From Paralithodes platypus (taxonomy: Eukaryota; Arthropoda; Malacostraca; Decapoda; Lithodidae), in contig CM064502.1 in assembly GCA_032716605.1 (NCBI GenBank), positions 36,680,395 through 36,744,394 on the forward strand: 64,000 nucleotides of DNA, written 5' to 3'. Positions 1-10,568 of this stretch are shown piece after piece. Under the pieces are notes generated by a model, which saw nothing but the letters and a program-made list of their open reading frames with translations, had not been told where the DNA came from and ran no database searches. Each line of letters opens with the position of its first letter. Position 1 is the first letter of the stretch. Both the position numbers and the translations under genes were made by a program.

Positions 1-368
1 TCGTTTGTTTGTCTCTCTTTCTCTCTCGAAATCTGGGTTGTATTTATTTGGCCCGATTCAGCCTACTGTTTTAAGACGTTTATCCCCATCCAGGTGTCGA
101 TTTTTTCCTGGTGAGCGGTAGCGAGCCAGCATATCTTAATAATGTTTTTGACAGCAGGCTAAATTTGTACATTTTTCGATAGAAATATGTCTCTGACGAA
201 GCTGGATTTCTCCATACAATGCTGGATCGCTATCGCTCGCCAGGAAGAAATCAACACCTGGATGGGGATTAACATCTTAAAACAGTAGGCTGAATGGGGT
301 CGAATGGACACAAACCAGAGAAAGAGAAAGAGAGAAAAGGAGAGAAAAAAGCAGGTGACACCCCTTAA
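1..368. mobile_element. Family B miniature element (palindromic), left end cut by window
   Basis: The two halves are inverted repeats. The left half has the sequence around GTTTTAAGACGTTTATCCCC and GGTGTCGATTTTTTCCTGG, and the right half reads back as its complement. It ends CACCCCTTAA at 368. Other copies lie at about 16950, 36134, 36628, 39297 and 40460. It is non-coding, and several copies end at TTAA. Confidence 0.8.
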
Positions 369-961
369 CTATAGCTGAAAATCGTTGGATATAAAGTAGC
401 AAAAGCCAAGAAACCTAAATTATCGATATATATTAGTAACACATTATATTATTATTTTATCTGAATGCGTGTGTGCTTGCTTTTTGTGGGCGAACTGCTA
501 TATGTGGTCTTCTCTTGTCACCTCTTGTTTCCTTTCTTGTGGTTCTTGCTGATCCTCCCTACCCCTTGTTGGAGTAAGAGCTGGCTACTGACTGACTGAC
601 TGACTGACTGACAAATTATGTTAACGTTATGTTTTTATCTATATACTTTATTTATGTATGTTATTTTCATTTTGATTGTATTATTATTATTTTTTTTTAT
701 TTTTTTATTTTTTATTTCATCACCCCCAGCTATGGGATATGTCTATTTTATTCTATTCTATATACTCAGGCCCAATCCCCACTTTTCCTATGTATTTTTT
801 ATTTTGTTTCCCTCCGACTCAAGACAAAGCCAGAATAGGGACAACACAACAGAAAACAATGAGCATACACAAACCAAAAACAATTCACACACATCTAGCT
901 ATGGGGTATGTGCCTGTATATAAACATAAACATACTTTATGTTTTTGTTTTTATCTATCAG
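369..961. other. Intronic or upstream interval without recognised gene
   Basis: Contains a (GACT)n microsatellite near 586-611, T-rich DNA, and the first copy of a dispersed repeat at 745-905. I looked for a signal-peptide exon ending in phase 1 and could not support one. The hydrophobic short reading frames here are T-run artefacts. Confidence 0.6.
745..905. repeat. Dispersed repeat J, copy 1
   Basis: A segment starting near CTATATACTCAGGCCCAATC and continuing through GGGACAACACAACAGAAAAC recurs at 1125-1180 (first part only) and at 6163-6310. No coding potential or terminal repeats are apparent. It could be a LINE 3' untranslated region or a SINE body. Confidence 0.65.
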
Positions 962-1086
962 TAGAGGTGGAGCTTCTATCCAGCTTAGACTCAGCTGTTG
1001 GTGCAGTATTGGACACCCTTGATGAGTCTCGATGTGTTCCTGTCCTCTTTACGGCAGATACTTCCACAACGCTCGCCATACATAAG
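962..1086 (+). CDS. IR exon: N-terminal extracellular region
   Basis: The acceptor is a pyrimidine-rich tract ending in AG at 960-961. The exon begins with two bases completing a codon from a missing upstream exon and ends at a complete codon before GTACGA. The peptide runs from [14 protein letters not shown] to [10 protein letters not shown]. Its hydrophobic strand CVPVLFTAD resembles the early N-terminal strand of decapod IRs. It pairs in phase with the exon at 4603. Confidence 0.65.
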
Positions 1087-4000
1087 GTACGAATACTGTA
1101 TGTTGTCCCATCACTTTCCTATCTATTTTATTCTATTCTATATACTCAGGCCCAATCCCCACTTTTCCTATTTTGTTCCATCACTTTCCACTTTTCTGTA
1201 TTTGGAGATATGTTATCGCCACTAGAATGAAGTCCTGACCGCATTGGTGGATCGTAAGGTCTGTGGGGTCAGTGTATCTATGTATATCTATGTAGTAGGT
1301 CGTGGTGAGTAGATAACAATTGAAAACAAAAATATCAGAGGAACACAAATATATGTAGTGTGTGCATAATAAAATGTAAGGACAATATCTATTTATCTAT
1401 TGCCAGACACCATACTCCCCTTAATGAGGGTGGCCATACACAGAATGCTCCCACGCAGACCTATTCCTTGTAAAAGGGACAACCCAAGTCAGTTTACTGA
1501 AGGACTTACAGGATTTAAGATCCGTCCGACTCCGAGGCCCTCTGTGGACAATAGTGGTGAGCAATATTTACCTTCAAATATGTAAATTAAATATACTGTA
1601 ACTGAGAACGATCATTTGCTGGACGACACCAAAGTTGTCACATATTCAAACCATGGCGACATGTACGTACGTAAATATAATAACACAAGTTCACACTGAG
1701 ATGGAAATTTTGGAACAAAATATATTGATAATTGGTAAATTTCCAAGAGTTTTGTCGGTTTCAAGACATCTAATTAAACTGACTACTTTTTTTTTTTTTT
1801 TTTTTTGAGACAAGGAATAGGGGAAGGAAAACATATAATATAAAGGTCCATGTGTGTAAAGGCATCCTCCATTCATAAATGTTTTGTAACAATTGGACTT
1901 AAACTATTGTGGTTTGTAAATTTGTTGAAAGCAACTCCGAGGAAGTGAATTCCAGAGAGTAAGAGTTCTGGGTATAGGCCTAAATGAATGTCGATAAGCG
2001 AAAGATCTACACTGTGGAAGACTGAGTGTGAATTCATGGCCACCTTAAACAATTAAGAACCTAAATACAAGTAGTTTGACATAATTATCCTACCCAAAAT
2101 AAGGGAGGTTAGGCACGATAAGGTTAGTTAGGTGTTTTATTACCCCTGGGAGTCACAATTACAGAACTAAAGATAATCGTCCAGTCGAGTAAGAACCTAC
2201 CTTTATCCAATCAACCTAGGTAAAAGCCTGATATAACAACAATCAATGGAGTTTTCCACGTCTGTCTCCGTATTAAATATAGCAATACCACGTACGGAAA
2301 AAAATGCTTCTAAAAACGTTACATGTTTTTTCCCATTTGCTTTAAAAGGAACTGAAGGTGTTGCAGAGTAGTTGGGGAGTTGGTTTGTTTACCTTTGTCA
2401 CCGGCCCGGACAACAACAACAACAACAACAACAAAAACAACGGGACGACCATCAACCTTTATCACCTTATGGCCCGGGTGCGGCAGGTACAGTTTGCCGC
2501 ACATATTCCATTTCTCAACCATTCCTGCAAATTGTAACTTGGCAGAACCGCACCTACCTCCTCAACCCCCCTCCCTCACTCCACCTCCTACCAATAGTGG
2601 AAGGGAAGGAGGAAGGTAGGAGGTGGAGCGAGGGAGGGGGGTTGGGGAAGTAGGTGCAGCGCTGCCAAATCACGACCCCAACGGAATAGGATATGTCCGG
2701 CAAACTGTACAGTCACTCATAAAAAATCGTGTACCCCCTTATGTATTTCTGTATGGAATTGTAACTATCTGGATTGACTATTGGATGGATCTTTCTCTTC
2801 AGTTGATAGTAAATACAGTTTTGTATTTGATTCACAGACAAATATGTTCATATTTTCGTTTCCAGAGATATACTTGCATAATTAGAAATAAGCGAGGTCC
2901 ACGAACCTTTATGAGTGACTGTACATCAACACTATCTAATCTTAAGTTTTGGAATGTATTGTTTTATATTATATACATTTTGCTTATTATATTATAGATT
3001 AGTTTTGTTTGTGTGTGTTTTGTTTTGTTTATGTGAGTGAAGGAGACAAAAGGCAAAGCTACCTCCAACAAGTGTCTCACCAAAGTTGAAAGAATGACAC
3101 AGAGCCAAATTCAATGTACTGTACGTCAAAATGCCTGGACACATGAAGTTTAAAGCAGTCTAAGTCATAGGATGAAGGACAGATTGATTGAGGAAGAGAG
3201 TTCCAGAGTTTACTTGTTGAGTAGAGGAAAGAATGCGAAAATTCGGTAATTCTTGGGTTGGAGAGCTGGACAGAATAGTATTGGGATTCTGTTGAAAGGC
3301 GGGTACATCCCACTCGCCTTAAGAGAGGGGGTATGCACTGAGAGAGCTCTGAAGAACACTGACTGTTATAATAGCGTAAGAAGAGTGAAAGAGATGCAAC
3401 ATTACGGCATGTAGAACTAGAAAGATATTGTAGGGAACTAGTAAGAAAAAGTGAGTTGATGAGGCGAAATGCTTTTGACTCTACCCTTTCGTTTTTTCCC
3501 ATAATTGACGACTTGCGAGTTTCATTCTATAAGGAAGTTGGAGCTGTAGACATCGATATTTATCATAATTACCAGCTAAAATATGATTTTATAAAACATA
3601 AAACCCACTTCAACATACTCTTTATCCATCAGAAACCTAAAATATTATTGCATTTCTATTTACTATCGATGTCTACAGCTCCAACTTCCTTATAGCCTAA
3701 AACTCGTAAGTGATCAATTTACAATCGGCAATTATAATCAAGCAAAATTGTCTCGGCTCCGTTACAATGGTGTCTGGTCAGGTCAGGTGAAGGTATTGAG
3801 GGATAAACCTTTACAACGGCACCTCATATCTACATTCTACTTTTCCTATTTTTCTGAAGAGTGTAGGGAGGGGAGAAGGGGTGTTGGAGAGAGCTGAAGC
3901 TGTTGGAGTGGCTTTGTTATGTGTGTTATTAGTCTGTATATGGTGATGGTGAAGGTATTGAGGGATAAGCCTTTACAATGGCACCTCGTATCTACATTCC

Positions 4001-7000
4001 AACTTTCCTATTTTTCTGAAGAGTGTAGAGAGGGGAGAAGAGGTGTTGGAGTGGCTTTGTTATGTGTATTGAGGGATAAACCTTTACAACGGCACCTCGT
4101 ATCTACATTCTACTCTTCCTATTTTTCTGAAGAGTGTAGATAGGGGAGAAGGGGTGTTGGAGGGAAAGGAAGCTGTTGGAGTGCCTTTGTTATGTGTGTT
4201 ATTAGTCTGTATACATTGTTGAGAGGGGAGAAATGGTGTTGGAGAGAGAGGAAGCTGTTGGAGTGGCTTTGTTATGTGTGTTATTAGCCCTTTCACGCAC
4301 AGGACGTCATTTGAGCCTATTCTGGGATAATTTAAAACCTTTTTAGACCATCAAGGGCGTTTAGAAACCTTTAGTTTATTTACTTCAACCTCTGCAGTTG
4401 TCTTTTGAGTTAGTTGTGGGCATAAAACTAATTTTGTAGAGGTAATTATAAGATTGAGAGAACTCTATTTCTGATTGCTAATCGAAAACCCTGCCTTCCA
4501 TACGTGCGTGAAAGGGTTAGTCTGTATACATTGTTGAGAGGGGAGAAGGGGTGTTGAAGAGAGAGGAAGCTGTTGGAGTGACTTTATTATGTGTGTTATT
4601 AGTCTGTGTACGTCGTCGAGGTGTCCCCCGACTGGGTGCAAGATGTGGACAACGAGACAGAGAATGTTGTGCAATGTATATACGTTTAACAGCTCCGGAG
4701 TATCTGATGTCGTGTGGCTGTAATGGTAGTGAGGGAGGTCCCAGTATTTCTCCTACTGGTGGAATCAAAGAGGAAGAACCAAAAAGATCCCCTAGCAGTT
4801 CATAGGGTTAAGGGGATGTATTTGTATTTTTTGTGGACCTCTTTCTTCCTCGTGCTTAGTCCCATTATTTGTGAGATTTCAGTCGTGCCCCCCATAGTGT
4901 GGAGATTTTAAGAACTTTCGCCCCATTTCCTTGTCAATACTAAGACCTTTCGAGCTATTTAGGTGTCGATTTTTTGTTGGAGAGCGATAGCAACCCTGTA
5001 ATTTAGTAATAAAGCAGCCTTCGGCTGAGAAATTTTTCTACTGAAAAATTTACAAAGTTATCTTGAAGGGAGATCTTGGGGATGTTTCTTGGGGAGGCTG
5101 AACCGAGGCTGAACCTTGATATCAATTTTTTTTTCTTTTTTCTAAAATGTTTCTTTCAACATAGGAGAATAGCATAGGAGGGCAAATAAAAAACATATCG
5201 CATCCATAACCCCCCCCCCCCAACGGAGGTTCGCCCACACCCCCCAATAAACAAATTTTTTCCCCTTCAGCCCAATTTGTTTTGCTTTGTGTTGTTTGTC
5301 TACAAGGCTTCTGTAAACAATAGAAACTATCATATGAGGGCATAAACACCCATATGACATCCCTAGCCCCCCCCCCCTCCCCCCCTTTGGCCCCCAATAT
5401 CATGGATTGATATAACAATCCTTGGTCTATAATCTGTAAAGCCTAGGAGCCAAGATTGTTTACATTAGTATCCCATATAACTTAGTTTTCTCTAAAAGCT
5501 TAGTAATAGAAAACGTCTCTGGAAGGAGAAGCTTAGTAATTTTCCCCAAAATTATGTCACTCAAGGTATGATTTTAAAAGTTTTGCAATTTCCAGAGATC
5601 ATAATTATATTGGCAACTCCAAGTGCCAATACATTTTTGTATATTGCTCTGCTTCGCTACCCTTCTACACACTATATATAGGACTATTATAGCAACAGAT
5701 GTATGATTAGATAATGGCTGCATCTCCGATATTTTCCAAGATTCAACATTTTTCATGTCGAATTTTGCGCTACCAATAAATATACATATTATATATTTTT
5801 TTCAGCACCTTCTATTATTCAATATGGGAAAACTAGATCATATAATTGTAGGGGATGCTTGTAGGATACGCTAGAAAAAAATTGCGGGAAATTTGAACAA
5901 TTTTCAATGACTAGTTGATATTTCATATAGTGCAATGAAATTCTGCGCTCGCACGCGCTCACGCACATAGAGAGCTGATTTTTTTCAGCGAGTCTTAGTA
6001 TTTCCATTGGTATTAAGATGGTATAATGCCAGAAACAAAATCTCTTATACAGGGTAAATTGGGGGTGTAAGGTTCTGCCTCCCCTTTAATTTAAGCTTGA
6101 TAGAGGTCTAGGGAGCAAACTAGAAGAACATATAAAACAATAAGAAAATATAAATTATATTCTATTATATTCTATATACTCAGGCCCAATCCCCACTTTT
6201 CCTATTTTCTTTTCTCTTGGGGGTGGCTGACTCAAGACAGAGCTAGAATAGGGACAACACAACAGAAAACAATGAACACACAAAACAAAATACAAATTCA
6301 CGCACATCTAGGTCATCCAGGAGAAGACCCAGAGACCAGGGTCACCAAGGTCCCTCCAGCACTTCCCCTTCCCTTAAGATCCTTGTTAACCCCTTCTGTA
6401 CCGGTGACGTCTGTTGTACTTTATTCTAGCTACTATTAGACGATTTTTTCAGTTTATAAAGGGCCTCCAGCAATTGGCAGGCTTTGAACTATCTCACTTA
6501 ACCCTTTTCACTTCCACAAATCCTTCTTAAACTGCACAGAATCATAGCTAGAATAAAGTAAAAAAAAAAACGTCGCCAGTACAAAAGGGGTTATTTGACA
6601 GCTTCGGAGTATGTGGTGGTGTGTTGCCGTGGTGGTAGTGAGTGAGGACCCAGTATTTCTGGCCACCTTCGCTGATATATCCGTCAAGACTCGCCTACTG
6701 GGGGTGTTGTCGCGGCTGGTGGTGGCGACTAGCTTGGACAGAGAGGTAGGTAAAGCTAGTGCCACTTTATCTAGACAGCCCAGTTACCAGTAACTCTTTA
6801 ACTATTTATCTTGTTCTAGCAAGTAGGATTATCAGATAAATAATGTGTCTCTCTGAAATGTATGCAATTTCGCAACGTTGTTGTTCTCGGAGAAATATTT
6901 AATGTGGCTACTTTTCTCAATATATTTGTTGCATTAAGGGGAGATTTCCATTTGAGGGATTTTTTTCTTGACCCCTTTCTTCCTCATGTTTTGCCCCATT

Positions 7001-7248
7001 GCTCTTGAGATTTTTCGATATTCGCTCTTTTAGTTAGGTGATTTCAAGAAGTTTCGCCCCATTTCTGTCAATTTGAAGACCTTTCGTGTCATTTAGGTGT
7101 CGATTTTTTCCTAGCGAGCGATAGCGAGCCTGTAATTATAAAAGTAACCGACCTTATGCCGGGACATTTTTCTACCGAAAAATGTATACATTTATATTGA
7201 AGGAGGGTCTAGGGGTGTTTTTTACAAGTTAATAGAGGAACAAACGAA

Positions 7249-7289
<41 letters not shown>

Positions 7290-7293
7290 GGTA

Positions 7294-7390
<97 letters not shown>

Positions 7391-10108
7391 TGTATATATA
7401 TATATATATACATATATATACCGATAATAATAGAAAATAAATATATACATAAAATAATGTTTAGGGAGGAAACTAACAAAATAATAGAAAGATTAAACAA
7501 TAAGCCAATAAATCCTTCCATCTCCCCTTCAGGTCCTAGCTGTCCTGTTAGCCTCTCACTGGAACTATAAGATGACCCGAGCTGTGTTCATCAATGCTGC
7601 ACCTGTACATCATCACAGCCTAAGGTACGATTATCAACACCTTAAAGACCCACCGCTTATTTCTTACTTAATTGGATGGATTAGGTATAATATCAAAATA
7701 TTCTTAATGGATAAGCACCATGCATTCAATAGTTATCTAAATAATATTGGAAGGATAATTCTCCCTACCAGGAAATCACCAGAGACCTCTGGTGGACGTT
7801 TCCGAAGTAGCGCCAGAGCTACGTCTGTCGACATCAACAATACTCAATACCTAGGATATGCAAAATTTATCACGATTTCATACGTTTCTGCATGTTTTTA
7901 CTATATACTTGATGACTACACTAAGTGCTTATATAGTATGGTAGTTGTGGGAATGTCCATATGTAGCAAGAAATTACTAAAAGCAAAATTATATGGATGA
8001 TTAACCTCTCAGCTGCACAGCCCCTGTAGTATACACCATACCCCTGTGCGCAGGTATTTCGATGCATTCCTCACTAAAATCTTTAATTTAACCCTTAAAA
8101 AGCGGCTCACCACATAAGTCGAGTTGAAAAAACTGGCAAAAAACGGGTGAAAAAAGGGTGGAAATCGAGTGAAAATGGGTGGGATAGTAATGATCCATAC
8201 GTCCGACATCTGTGGCCTCCCGGCCCACACTAACTCCAGTTCCCCCACCGCGCGGGAGGATGACAGTGTAACCAATAGTTCGCTAAAAGTGAGCAAGGTA
8301 GCAAAATCAGCTAAACTTCCATCTTCGAGGTAACACTGTCAGTGCTCCACGAGTGCTACGTAGCTGTATGTGGCGTCATCGTGTAGCGATTTCCACCTAG
8401 TTTTTGGCGCAATACAGTTCCTTTCATACTGATGGTTGATATAGCAGTCAGAATGGCCTGAAAAGGCCCAAAATGGCCACAGAGGACCCGCTAGACTAGG
8501 GTTAATATAAATATAATTAATACTTCTTCATAATTAGGCGCCTATTTTACGTTTAATATGAAGATAGTAACATGTAACAACAATAAAACAAGTGGGAATA
8601 GTGTTTAGATAGTCAAAATCACGAATAAATACGGAGCGGCCCATTCATGAAATGTGAAGCAAGGCGAGGCAACCCTACCTCTCGCGAGGTCTAGAACATG
8701 ACTGAGAGTCTCACCCCACCCTGTATCTTACCCAACCTACTCGCTACTCACATAACCACACCCTGCAACCGGCTTTCAGATGTTAGCACGAAAATATACC
8801 AATGAATAAGGGAATAACAGGGAAAATAGGTGATAATTGAAGGGGGGGGGGGGGGGGAAGGAGGGGACTTTGACAGATGTGGAGAAGTGATATGAGGTAT
8901 GGAGGGAAAAAATAAAAATAAATAAAATAAGTTTCAAGTGCTACTGGGGCCTTTGAATTTTTTTTTTTTAGACCTAGGATCTTAAGAGTCTCCCCGCAGT
9001 CACCCCCAGTTAAAGCTCTTAACCCGGCAAGTGCTGGAAGGCTCTTAAGAGGTTCCCCGGGCGACTGCGGGAAGACTCTTAAGATCCTGGGCCTAAGAAA
9101 ATCCATTTAAAACACCCCAAACATTTTTTTTTTTTTTTTTTTTTTTATTTTTTTTTTTTTGCCCCTGGGCCATGTCAAATATCACTCCTCCGCATCCCCT
9201 CCTTCCCCACTTTCCTCCCCTCCTTCAGTTATCACCTATTTTCCCTGTTATTCCCTTATTCTGTGGTCTATTTTCGTGCTAACATTAGCGAGTTGGTAGC
9301 AGGGCGTTGTCATCACTGTTACCAAGCGTGGGAAAGAGCGAGAGAGAGACTATTGCATAACAGTGTCTCTCCAGACAAGGGGAGGGGAGGAGGGGAGGGA
9401 GGTTGCCTCAGCCATACATTATGTAACTCCCGGCCTGTATCGCCGATTTTGACCATCCAAACGCTGTTTCCACTTGTTTTATTGCTGTAACAGGTTAATA
9501 CCTTTATAATCAACCTATAATAGGTGCAGATGGATAAGTATTAATGCTATGTATGGTAAAATAACGATGTTAGTGATGGGAACAGCTCAAATACGTGCGC
9601 ACAGGAGTGATGTGTCTCATACCCCCCATGCGCACGTCTTAGGTTAAGAGTCTCCCGGCAGCTGATGGGTTAACTTCATAACAAAAAAGCGAGAACATTT
9701 CTTCTTCCTTATAGATATAAATATAAATTACTGTATTTAATATTATGGGTGACTTTAAAATATAATGAGCATCAATATGCAATGACTGTAATGTGTGTCA
9801 GCTATAGGAAGTACAACATACAGCTTATAATGAAGAATTATTGATGGAGAGGGAGGCTGAAGAACTGCGGGATATCGCCATTTAAAGGGCCCAGGTCACT
9901 TACTGTACAAAACAACGTGTCAGGCGCGGCAACTACAAGAATTTCTGGTAGGTCAATTAACCCCTACTGTATCAGAGGGTATTACCATAAATGTACCCTC
10001 CAGTACCAGGCAATGTGGACAAAATAGTTTCAGAGTCAAGAGAGAACACCCTTCCACCTTAAAAGTTGGAGGAACACTGACCCAGGTAGCCTGTAGGATA
10101 TATATATA

Positions 10109-10150
<42 letters not shown>

Positions 10151-10535
10151 CAAAGTAATGCGTCAGCGTATGTTGACAATATTACTGCCTCCCTGACCAG
10201 TGTGGGAGTGTACAGTCACCTGCCCTACACTGCTCTGGGCCCACAACTGGTGCGGGTAGCCTCCTGGACCCAAGCTGGGGGACTCACTCACAGCAGTAAC
10301 CAGTCAACCCTCTTCCTACACAAGTTTACCAAGTGAGTCTATGGAACCATTAAATTATCAGTCAATTATATATTGTTTGGTTTATGTTAGCAAATACGAA
10401 TAGTGTAATGCATAAATCCGCGGAATTTCGATGTGACTCTCCTAGCTAGGTTCGAGTCCTTGGAGTGCCACAGGTATTTGTTAATGTCATTAATTGAGTT
10501 TAGAGGTGAAGTTGGTTGGTGGAAATAACATAATA

Positions 10536-10568
<33 letters not shown>

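Noticed and set aside
1406..1558. Open stretch bounded by AG and GTGAGC, a possible IR exon
   Set aside because: Its frame needs a phase-1 donor, but the preceding exon ends in phase 0, and the peptide does not resemble the IR N-terminal region.
2372..2653. Open frame with a run of Gln
   Set aside because: Produced by a (CAA)n microsatellite and the arms of a palindromic element; no domain and no splice support.
3780..4602. CRISPR-like array
   Set aside because: Long, imperfect tandem units without spacers in a eukaryotic intron; it is a minisatellite.
7229..7450. Long Tyr-Ile repeat frames
   Set aside because: Translation of an (AT)n microsatellite.
10167..10200. Alternative acceptor after GCGTCAG for the exon at 10201
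   Set aside because: In the required phase it reads an immediate in-frame TGA; the acceptor at 10200 keeps the frame and the family motif.
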